DNA of 5,122 nt, from positions 749-5,870 of the forward strand of contig DHOG01000173.1 in assembly GCA_002410715.1 (NCBI GenBank). The letters are read 5' to 3'. Positions within the stretch are counted from its first letter, which is position 1. Each line of letters begins with the position of its first letter. The translations under genes were made by a program, and so were the position numbers. This DNA is from Ruminococcaceae bacterium UBA5396 (GTDB taxonomy: Bacteria; Bacillota; Clostridia; Oscillospirales; Acutalibacteraceae). This document shows positions 1 to 4,847 of the stretch, piece after piece. The notes below the pieces were generated by a model that saw nothing but the letters and a program-made list of their open reading frames with translations, was not told the origin of the DNA and searched no databases.

Positions 1-1
1 A

Positions 2-154
2 ACCCCGCGTGAATGTATGCGCTTGCAAGGCGTACCGGATTACATAACAGACAAGCTGATAGAAGCCGGAATATCTGATACACAACTTTATAGGGCGGCC
101 GGCGATGCTTGTACGGTGAGCGTTATTTATGAAATCGCGAAAAGAATGGGCTAA
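2..154 (+). CDS. DNA (cytosine-5-)-methyltransferase, C-terminal fragment
   Basis: The first 50 codons in the window, read from base 2 to the TAA at 152-154, are the C-terminal tail of a C5 cytosine DNA methyltransferase. The gene begins upstream of the window. The segment TPRECMRLQG resembles motif IX of this family (usually T.RE..RLQGFP). QLYRAAGDACTVSV followed by a helix ending in KRMG sits where motif X (usually Q..GNSV) closes the catalytic fold. The family transfers a methyl group from S-adenosylmethionine to carbon 5 of cytosine in a short target site. The catalytic PC motif and the target-recognition domain lie outside the window, so specificity cannot be read. Motif X reads GDAC rather than GNSV. 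In phages such orphan methyltransferases commonly protect against host restriction. That role here is inference; the family assignment from the tail is fairly secure. Confidence 0.85.
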   Translation, partial: TPRECMRLQGVPDYITDKLIEAGISDTQLYRAAGDACTVSVIYEIAKRMG

Positions 155-197
155 TAAGACGCGCAATAAAGCTTATGCGACACAGGGGGCGTGAAAA

Positions 198-401
198 ATG
201 AAAGGCACGAAGCATACCGGGAAATATTGCAATATATGCAAAAACGAGCTGACATCATGGGATCTCAGGCTGAGTAAATCCCTTGCTTATAAGAATCCGG
301 TCTGTGAGGCGTGTATTGCCAAAGAGTATGGCCTCACCGCCGACGAACTGCGGGACAAGATGGAAGATTATTTCGGGTTAAGGCCGTGCCAGGGGTTATA
401 A
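198..401 (+). CDS. Small zinc-finger-like phage protein ending in RPCQGL
   Basis: This 67-residue protein has two CxxC pairs, C11/C14 and C36/C39, separated by 21 residues. That spacing is typical of a small treble-clef or zinc-ribbon fold. A helical segment follows (about residues 47-59), then the closing LRPCQGL. I recognise the combination of a CxxC pair, a second CxxC before AKEYGL, and a C-terminal RPCQG tail as a recurring small protein of clostridial phages and prophages. I know of no assigned function. The start is supported by the AGGGGG at 184-189, eight bases before the ATG. The gene follows the methyltransferase after 43 bases and ends just before the next gene. A DNA- or protein-binding adaptor is possible, but the sequence shows only a likely metal site. 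Confidence 0.8.
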   Translation: MKGTKHTGKYCNICKNELTSWDLRLSKSLAYKNPVCEACIAKEYGLTADELRDKMEDYFGLRPCQGL

Positions 402-415
402 AGGGGGTTATAAAT
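392..415 (+). repeat. 12-bp tandem duplication containing the ribosome binding site
   Basis: GGGGTTATAAAG at 392-403 is followed directly by GGGGTTATAAAT at 404-415, with 11 of 12 bases identical. The first copy encodes the end of the upstream protein, including its TAA stop at 399-401. The second copy carries the G-rich Shine-Dalgarno sequence (AAGGGGG, 401-407), eight bases before the ATG at 416. The duplication thus separates the stop of one gene from the ribosome binding site of the next. It may be a recent slippage or duplication event. Confidence 0.75.
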
Positions 416-1525
416 ATGAACGAGCTTACAGAAAGGCTTTTAGCCGAAGGGTATACAAAAGAAAACCACCCAGATTATGTCAGATGGTATGACAGTATGC
501 GTGAATTTGAGTATATGCCGGGATATATTTCTAAAACAGTTTGGGAAGCTCCATGCGGAGTGCAGCGAAAAGGCGAATTCACGTACGGATACATGAGTTA
601 TGCCGGGATTGATTGGAGAGTCGAAAACAACAACTACAACTTCCATTGTCCCTATTACAAAAAAGAATGCAAATTTTTTCACCCCTTGCTAAGAGACATG
701 AAGATTGGTGCAAAATGCTCGTGGCATATGACCAACAAGCCCTACAATTACGACAACAGCGCTGAGAAAATTGAGGATGAACGGCAGACATTAACACAGA
801 AAAACCTTGAGAAGAAATTCGGGCATCCGAGCATGATACATTGCATGTGTTGCCATATCAACGAGGATACCTGTGAACCATACTTCAAGTTTGATCCCTG
901 GGACTGCATAAGATTCACGCAAAATGGCTGTGATAACAAAATATGCCACTGCACCGGAAAAGAAAGAGATTTAACCCTTGGGAATATTTACTACGATGTA
1001 AAAACGACATCCGAATACCGGCAGGGATTTGTCATAGAGCCGGTTATCCGCATCGAAAAAGGTATGAAACTGTTTGACGACAGAAAAACAATAACTGACC
1101 TTGAAATGTATCTGAAAACCTATCCTGACGCGCCGATACGAAAAGAAGAAGGAAAGCGGAAACATTCAGTGCCATTATTCTTTGCTGAATATCACGGGCA
1201 AAAATATGAACTTGAAATTTTGAACGTGAGGATTGAAAAACGTGAAAGCCGGGACCTGTTCCAAGACCTTGCTGACGTCCGGGAGGGGATAGAAGTTACA
1301 CATGCTAGCGACATCATCAAAGCGAACAAACAGGCTAAGAAGGAAAGACGAGTAAAGGCCGCTGAAGAAAGGTACAAGCGCAATTGGAAACTGTGGGTTA
1401 AAACCGGAGATGAACTATATCGCATACGCCTACTGAAAGCCGGAATAACAGAAGGTGAGCTCAAAGAAGCAAGGGAACCAGCAAAAATAGAACCGCAGAA
1501 ATACGAGCAAATGAGTATGTTTTAA
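416..1525 (+). CDS. Conserved Cys/His-rich phage protein of unknown function
   Basis: This is a 369-residue protein without a known catalytic motif. Residues 77-179 are rich in possible metal ligands: C78, C85, C101, H104, H142, C143, C145, C146, H147, C153, C164, C172, C177, H178 and C179. This suggests one or more zinc sites. A mixed strand/helix region follows (about 186-298), including FFAEYHG near 255-261 and RDLFQDLADVREGIEV near 279-294. A lysine/arginine-rich helix at about 300-328 could contact nucleic acid. The start at 416 is preferred because AAGGGGG lies eight bases upstream. Extending to an ATG at 311 would overlap the preceding gene deeply with an unlikely Arg-rich leader. The N-terminus (MNELTERLLAEGYTKENHPD), WEAPCG and the RDL.QDL block match a protein type I recall from prophages of Clostridia, always annotated as hypothetical. 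Confidence 0.85.
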   Translation: MNELTERLLAEGYTKENHPDYVRWYDSMREFEYMPGYISKTVWEAPCGVQRKGEFTYGYMSYAGIDWRVENNNYNFHCPYYKKECKFFHPLLRDMKIGAKCSWHMTNKPYNYDNSAEKIEDERQTLTQKNLEKKFGHPSMIHCMCCHINEDTCEPYFKFDPWDCIRFTQNGCDNKICHCTGKERDLTLGNIYYDVKTTSEYRQGFVIEPVIRIEKGMKLFDDRKTITDLEMYLKTYPDAPIRKEEGKRKHSVPLFFAEYHGQKYELEILNVRIEKRESRDLFQDLADVREGIEVTHASDIIKANKQAKKERRVKAAEERYKRNWKLWVKTGDELYRIRLLKAGITEGELKEAREPAKIEPQKYEQMSMF

Positions 1526-1536
1526 GGGGTGAGAAT

Positions 1537-1677
1537 ATGAAAATCGGACTGATAGACGTAGATGGCCACCACATGGAGATTCCGGACACAAGGCCAAGGC
1601 GAAACGCGCAATTACAATGGCGCGGGAGCTCTTGCTTGAGGAAAGTAAACATTTGGATAGGAGGAGCTAAACTATGA
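1537..1677 (+). pseudogene. Short ORF starting MKIGLIDVDGH, probable frame-disrupted remnant
   Basis: The 46-codon frame begins MKIGLIDVDGHH with a good ribosome binding site (AAGGGGTGA, 1524-1532). It ends at the TGA that overlaps the next ATG (1674-1677). The first 11 residues match the start of a clostridial phage protein family that, from memory, continues with a PN.ALMK-type segment and is much longer. Here the similarity stops at residue 12, and the rest (Arg/Pro/Trp-rich) does not look like folded protein. In the -1 frame the same DNA encodes a clean charged helix up to a TAA at 1670 (see the next entry). The simplest reading is a deletion or frameshift that joined the start of one gene to the tail of another. 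A genuine small coupling ORF is the alternative. Confidence 0.55.
1584..1670 (+). pseudogene. Out-of-frame remnant encoding a charged helix
   Basis: Read from 1584 to the TAA at 1668-1670, this frame gives 28 residues beginning GHKAKAKRAI and ending with LLLEESKHLDRRS. It is rich in Ala, Leu, Glu, Lys and Arg and looks like a natural amphipathic helix, unlike the overlapping frame that starts at 1537. There is no start codon in this frame between the stop at 1530 and an internal ATG at 1617, which has no ribosome binding site. It therefore cannot be expressed alone in full. It looks like the 3' end of a gene whose 5' part was lost, or which is separated from its start by a one-base indel near 1575-1590. 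I see no clear slippery site for programmed frameshifting. Confidence 0.4.
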
Positions 1678-2150
1678 AATGTATGAATCCAGAAAAACAT
1701 GATACGTGTCAACATAGAGCGTGGAACGGGAACAAAGAGAAGTTGTGTGGGATACACAGCGTGACGTTCGGATGCCCATACGAATCTAAATACATTCGTT
1801 TTGATGATATCCCTGACGACACCATCATGTATTCGGGCGATATTGAGCGCACAGGCGAATTCCGGACGAAAGCGGAATGGATTGCAGAGTTGGGGAAGGA
1901 CTTTCGAGAGGAATATGATGAGCCATGGTTCACGGCGAGCGTGGCAACATCTCAAATCAGTTTATCTGACCTGGTTGATTATATTTCAGAGCGCGATGAA
2001 AATTACGAGGATTGGGCCGAGGATGTTTATAGAGACGCCGAAAAGGACCCGGTCATCGTGGCGGGGATAAAACGCCTGAATGAGATATTGGCAGGACGTC
2101 CGACATATTGGGAGGACCAGGAAGTTGTGTTCGAGGAGGAGGAGTCATGA
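1674..2150 (+). CDS. Acidic hypothetical phage protein with N-terminal Cys/His cluster
   Basis: This 158-residue protein is not recognised as a named family. Its N-terminal third holds C3, H9, C12, H14, C25, H28 and C34, enough for one zinc site. The remainder is acidic and mainly helical, with aromatic spacing (EWIAELG near 68-74, DEPWF near 82-86). It ends with a helix (about 125-140, DPVIVAGIKRLNEIL) and an acidic tail (VVFEEEES). The start is well supported by AGGAGG at 1659-1664, nine bases before the ATG, and by the ATGA overlap with the short ORF upstream. Its stop also overlaps the start of the radical-SAM-like gene by four bases, so the two are probably translationally coupled. The sequence shows no catalytic motif. 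Confidence 0.8.
   Translation: MKCMNPEKHDTCQHRAWNGNKEKLCGIHSVTFGCPYESKYIRFDDIPDDTIMYSGDIERTGEFRTKAEWIAELGKDFREEYDEPWFTASVATSQISLSDLVDYISERDENYEDWAEDVYRDAEKDPVIVAGIKRLNEILAGRPTYWEDQEVVFEEEES
2133..2144 (+). promoter_or_regulatory. Extended ribosome binding site that fixes the 2147 start
   Basis: The purine run GAGGAGGAGGAG contains three overlapping Shine-Dalgarno matches just before the ATG at 2147. It also encodes the EEEE tail of the upstream protein. It marks 2147 as the start of the Gp37/Gp68-like gene rather than the in-frame ATG at 2108. Confidence 0.7.
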
Positions 2151-2911
2151 ATAAGCAAGGAAAGAACGGAATCGAATGGTGTGATGCAACGTGGAATCCC
2201 GTTACCGGATGCCTGCATGGATGTGAATATTGCTATGCCAGACGAATCGCAGAGCGGTTTGTACCAAAAGAAAAGGATAATTGGGACGATTGCACACAGC
2301 CAGGCAATGGACTACACGAAATTAGGCGCAAGAACAGCAACGGTGGACAATTTAAATATGGGTTCGCGCCTACACTTCACAGCTATCGCTTGGGAGAGCC
2401 AGCACGGATTAAGAAGCCGCAGAAGATATTTGTTTGTTCCATGGCAGATCTATTCGGCGATTGGGTTCCGGACGAATGGATACGAGAAGTGTTCGACGCC
2501 TGCGAGCGCGCTCCGTGGCATACATACCTGTTTCTGACGAAGAACCCGAAACGATACAGGAAATTAGCTGGACACGGCGATTTGCCACCGCAGCATTGGT
2601 ATGGGTATACATTGACAGGAATTGAACAAAGGCCTGAACAATTATACAGCAATTGGCGGACTTTTGTGTCACTTGAACCATTGCTCGGAATGCCAGACAT
2701 GGAATTTTTGAGGCATGATAATACGCTATGGGTGATACTGGGTGCGGAGACCGGGAACCGCAAAGGCAATGTTGTCCCAAAGCGCGAGTGGATTCAGGAT
2801 ATCGTAGACCAGTGCCGGGATGCATGGGTGCCGGTTTTCATGAAAAACAGTCTGAAAGATATATGGGGCGCTCCGCTTATCCAGGAGTGGCCGAAAGGGA
2901 TGAAGTTATGA
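2147..2911 (+). CDS. Phage Gp37/Gp68 (DUF5131) family radical-SAM-like protein
   Basis: This is a 254-residue protein of the DUF5131 (phage Gp37/Gp68) family. The signature is at the N-terminus: IEWCDATWNPVTGC, then C22-x3-C26-x2-C29 followed by YA. This is the cysteine arrangement that holds a 4Fe-4S cluster in radical SAM enzymes. Further family hallmarks are KIFVCSMADLFGDWVP (about 93-108), the strand ending in LTKNP (130-134), SLEPLLG (175-181), the glycine-rich GAETGN (199-204) and VPVFMKN (228-234). The length is close to the family norm, so the gene appears complete. The substrate is unknown for the family. Many relatives have C-x6-C-x2-C; this one has the compact CxxxCxxC form with the GCLHGCEYCYA wording. 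It overlaps both neighbours by four bases. Assignment to the family is strong; enzymatic activity is inferred. Confidence 0.92.
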   Translation: MNKQGKNGIEWCDATWNPVTGCLHGCEYCYARRIAERFVPKEKDNWDDCTQPGNGLHEIRRKNSNGGQFKYGFAPTLHSYRLGEPARIKKPQKIFVCSMADLFGDWVPDEWIREVFDACERAPWHTYLFLTKNPKRYRKLAGHGDLPPQHWYGYTLTGIEQRPEQLYSNWRTFVSLEPLLGMPDMEFLRHDNTLWVILGAETGNRKGNVVPKREWIQDIVDQCRDAWVPVFMKNSLKDIWGAPLIQEWPKGMKL

Positions 2912-3075
2912 AATTAACTGTTATATTTCGTGGATGTTATCAGGATGGTGTTGATCATTATTCAAATTATGCCATTACAAGATCTATAAAATTGACTAAG
3001 GAACAGGAAATGTTGTTAACACCGCCAAAAGGCATGACGTTATCAGAAGTAATTTGTGAGGAGGAAAGACCATGA
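2908..3075 (+). CDS. Small hypothetical protein, 55 residues
   Basis: The start at 2908 lies in an ATGA overlap with the stop of the Gp37/Gp68-like gene and has AAAGGGA at 2894-2900 upstream. The frame is open further back to 2728, but that would place it deep inside the previous gene. The product begins with a predicted strand (MKLTVIFRGCY), has a second one around ITRSIKL, and ends with a short acidic helix (LSEVICEEERP). There is no recognisable domain and no membrane segment. The DNA is visibly richer in A+T than its neighbours up to about 3060, which could mean separate acquisition. It is likely to be translated because it is coupled at both ends by four-base overlaps. Function unknown. 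Confidence 0.65.
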   Translation: MKLTVIFRGCYQDGVDHYSNYAITRSIKLTKEQEMLLTPPKGMTLSEVICEEERP

Positions 3076-3497
3076 ACGCTGATGAGATTGTAAAAGAATT
3101 ACGTGCATGTGCTAAAATATGTAATTCGGCAGCATGTCATGTAGCCATCGACCTTATAGAATCCCTGCAAGCCCAGCTAAAAGACGTGACCGCAACTCTT
3201 GAGCAAACATGGGAATGGGATATGTACAGGTGCGCAAACCGAGAGATAGATCGACTACGGAGAGATCTTGCCGCCTCCCAGCGCAGGGAGAAAGCGGCGG
3301 TAAAAGATATTATGTGCTGCGACCATTGTGACGTATGCCTGTTTGGCAAGGAACATGACGGTGAATGTAAAAAGGCAGATTACGATTGCCTGACCTGTAA
3401 ATCTGCGACCTGCGCATGCCGTGAATGTCGCAATGAGGATCATTGGCAGTGGCGCGGGCCAGAGGCTGGGAAAGGAGCAGACAATGGCAAGGTGTAG
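3072..3497 (+). CDS. Cys-rich phage protein: helical N-terminus plus putative zinc domain
   Basis: This 141-residue protein has two parts. Residues 1-80 form a long helical or coiled-coil segment (AIDLIESLQAQLKDV, then REIDRLRRDLAASQRREKAA) of a type common in small phage proteins. Residues 82-119 hold ten cysteines (C82, C83, C86, C89, C99, C106, C109, C114, C116, C119) and end in WQWRG at 125-129. This pattern suggests two structural zinc sites. Four more cysteines lie at 13, 17, 22 and 54, giving 14 in all. The ribosome binding site GAGGAGGAAAG (3058-3068) and the ATGA overlap with the upstream gene support the start. The tail overlaps the next gene by 14 bases. I recall similar helix plus WEWRG-ending proteins in prophages of Clostridia, without a known function. 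Confidence 0.78.
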   Translation: MNADEIVKELRACAKICNSAACHVAIDLIESLQAQLKDVTATLEQTWEWDMYRCANREIDRLRRDLAASQRREKAAVKDIMCCDHCDVCLFGKEHDGECKKADYDCLTCKSATCACRECRNEDHWQWRGPEAGKGADNGKV

Positions 3498-3684
3498 AAA
3501 ATTTGGCGAAAAAGATTGCCTGAGCCTGTACTATTGCACATCCGACAGCGAGAACGCGGCGGCCGGTAGGCCCATGAAGAAATATTGCTATTACTGCCTG
3601 TCAACGGCAAGGACAAAGAAAATTGGGCATGCGGCGACGTGGCCGGGTTCTACGCCGAAATGGTGCCCGCTGGGCAGGAGCTGA
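3484..3684 (+). CDS. Small Cys-rich phage protein ending in TPKWCPLG
   Basis: This 66-residue protein has cysteines at 4, 12, 18, 35, 38 and 61, including the CYYC pair at 35-38, and a conserved-looking C-terminus ATWPGSTPKWCPLGRS. The layout suggests a compact zinc-binding domain of the kind repeatedly found in prophages of Clostridia and Bacilli (T..G.TPKWCPL tail). I know of no assigned function. The start is chosen at 3484 because AAAGGAG lies at 3471-3477. The in-frame ATG at 3421 would sit inside the preceding gene without a ribosome binding site. The gene overlaps the upstream one by 14 bases and ends five bases before the next start. Confidence 0.75.
   Translation: MARCRKFGEKDCLSLYYCTSDSENAAAGRPMKKYCYYCLSTARTKKIGHAATWPGSTPKWCPLGRS
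3676..3680 (+). promoter_or_regulatory. Ribosome binding site that fixes the 3690 start
   Basis: AGGAG lies nine bases before the ATG at 3690. The other in-frame start candidates (ATG 3585, ATG 3660, GTG 3663) have no such sequence at a useful distance and would overlap the upstream gene. Confidence 0.55.
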
Positions 3685-3689
3685 GCAGG

Positions 3690-3998
3690 ATGCGGATTGA
3701 TTTGTTGAAACGCTGGCTCAAAATGTATCCATATGGATATTGCGATGGCATAAATTTTCAAACATGCCGGGCAAACGAAAACACTGGATGCCCGTACTGT
3801 GAAAGCGGCGTTAACTGTTCGGATGGGGACGCTGCGGTCACCTACTACAGAGAGCTGCTACGGTTTAAGCGGTATAAGCCGCGCAAAGCAGCCAAGATTG
3901 CCTTGTGGTTTGCGGACTGTTTGCCAAGCATTATGCGGTCGCTTGACCGAGATTTGGACAAGGCCAAGAAAGGGAGGGAGAACAATGTTGAACATTGA
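3690..3998 (+). CDS. Hypothetical Cys-containing phage protein, 102 residues
   Basis: This protein is not recognised as a named family. The first half holds C18, C26, C34, C37 and C43. C34 and C37 form a CPYC pair, so one zinc site is possible. The second half is helical and strongly basic (YYRELLRFKRYKPRKAAKIALWF, about 52-74, then RSLDRDLDKAKKGR near 83-96), which may allow nucleic-acid contact. The start at 3690 is preferred for its AGGAG. A longer reading from 3585 would add 35 residues that merely overlap the previous coding region. The 3' end overlaps the Ead/Ea22-like gene by 14 bases. Coding status is supported by position, spacing and composition rather than by homology. Confidence 0.65.
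   Translation: MRIDLLKRWLKMYPYGYCDGINFQTCRANENTGCPYCESGVNCSDGDAAVTYYRELLRFKRYKPRKAAKIALWFADCLPSIMRSLDRDLDKAKKGRENNVEH
3972..3980 (+). promoter_or_regulatory. Ribosome binding site that fixes the 3985 start
   Basis: The purine run GGGAGGGAG ends four bases before the ATG at 3985 and lies inside the coding region of the upstream gene. It supports 3985 over the in-frame ATG at 3799. Confidence 0.6.
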
Positions 3999-4464
3999 AG
4001 AAATAAAGGCAAGAACAGAAAAAGCGTCAAAGGGGCCGTGGAACTGGCAACAAAATAGGCATCCGAATTGCAACGGGACTCCATGGGGATGGATAAAGGG
4101 GCCAGCGGGGAATATGTGCTGGTCTGGCGTGCAAAGCAAGATTGACGCTGACTTTATCGCCCACGCCCGGGAGGATATCCCCGTCCTGCTTGCCGAGGTT
4201 GAGCGGCTGACAAAGGAAAACAATTCGCTGGCGGCAAACGGCGGTAAATACATGGAAATTGCGCAGAGGCGCTACGAAATGGTTGAAGAGGCAAGCAAAC
4301 GCGCCGAAGATTACGAAATCGACAACGCTGCCAAAGATCAGCAGATTGTCACGCTGAAAAGGGCGCTGGAACTGATAGTAGCCAGCTTGCGAGAAAATAA
4401 TTTCAATTGTCCTGATGCTGATTATTTCATCCATCAGGCTCAGGAACAGGAGGCTAAATCATGA
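3985..4464 (+). CDS. Ead/Ea22-like phage protein
   Basis: This 159-residue protein has the layout of Ead/Ea22-like phage accessory proteins. The N-terminus reads IEEIKARTEKASKGPWNW, matching the usual ARCEAATPGPW opening. A variable loop follows (about 21-50), then DADFIAHAREDIPVLLAEVERL at 54-75, which is the family hallmark. A long coiled coil runs to about 136. The tail repeats the theme weakly with PDADYFIHQAQEQ (143-155). The family is widespread in phage early and accessory regions, and its function is unknown to me. Only a few cysteines are present, in contrast to neighbouring genes. It overlaps the gene before by 14 bases and the one after by four (ATGA), so it is probably part of the same transcript. 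Confidence 0.85.
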   Translation: MLNIEEIKARTEKASKGPWNWQQNRHPNCNGTPWGWIKGPAGNMCWSGVQSKIDADFIAHAREDIPVLLAEVERLTKENNSLAANGGKYMEIAQRRYEMVEEASKRAEDYEIDNAAKDQQIVTLKRALELIVASLRENNFNCPDADYFIHQAQEQEAKS

Positions 4465-4847
4465 TTGAAATGAGCGCAAAAGAAGCGGAAAATGCGGCTG
4501 AAATAATCGAAGATATTATTGCCGTGTCCAATCTTAAAGCGGTAGACGGAACCAGAAGCGGTATAGTAAAGTTGCCCCAGGGCGATGCTGGCAGACTTAA
4601 GCTTGCCGCCTCCCTCTGCCGCAAAGTCGCCGTAGGAAAGTATAAGCAGGTGGTGCACGGGGAATGGCTGAATTTTTACAATGATTTTTCAACCGCCGAA
4701 TGCGATAAATGCGGAGAACTATATGAGGTTTCCCCGGATGAGAAACCCAGTAGAGAGTATTTCAACGCGTTTAAACAATTTTATAAATTTTGCCCTTCCT
4801 GCGGGGCAAAGATGGACGGAAAGGAGAAAACCGATGTTAAAAGGTGA
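4461..4847 (+). CDS. Phage protein with C-terminal zinc ribbon
   Basis: This 128-residue protein has an N-terminal helical part (about 5-60, rich in Ala, Glu and Leu) and a zinc ribbon formed by C81/C84 and C111/C114. The second half of the ribbon is the common CPSCGAKMDG. The ribbon is introduced by HGEWLNFYND, like the GEW or GKW opening seen in many small phage and host zinc-ribbon proteins. The start at 4461 is supported by AGGAGG at 4448-4453 with seven bases of spacing and by the ATGA overlap. M4 at 4470 is a weaker alternative. It overlaps the following ASCH-like gene by 14 bases. The zinc ribbon is clear, but its partner and role are unknown. Confidence 0.82.
   Translation: MIEMSAKEAENAAEIIEDIIAVSNLKAVDGTRSGIVKLPQGDAGRLKLAASLCRKVAVGKYKQVVHGEWLNFYNDFSTAECDKCGELYEVSPDEKPSREYFNAFKQFYKFCPSCGAKMDGKEKTDVKR

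Noticed and set aside
155..197. Possible promoter or terminator in the gap after the methyltransferase
   Set aside because: No convincing -35/-10 pair, hairpin or T-run is visible in these 43 bases.
1575..1600. Programmed -1 frameshift site linking the 1537 frame to the 1584 frame
   Set aside because: No X XXY YYZ slippery heptamer or following stem could be found by eye, so a mutation or recombination joint is the simpler explanation.
1801..2537. Alternative + strand frames inside the 158-residue and Gp37/Gp68 genes (1801-2070 and 2181-2537)
   Set aside because: They overlap genes with strong start signals or family motifs, and their translations show no coherent protein features.
3726..3739. 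Perfect 14-base palindrome TATCCATATGGATA
   Set aside because: It lies inside a coding region (encoding YPYGY). One such palindrome is not surprising by chance in 5 kb, and there is no second copy to suggest an operator.
440..4658. Open frames on the - strand, some over 130 codons (for example 1461-1955, 2409-2825, 4027-4434)
   Set aside because: They are antisense to well-supported + strand genes, lack ribosome binding sites and have unnatural composition. They are shadows.
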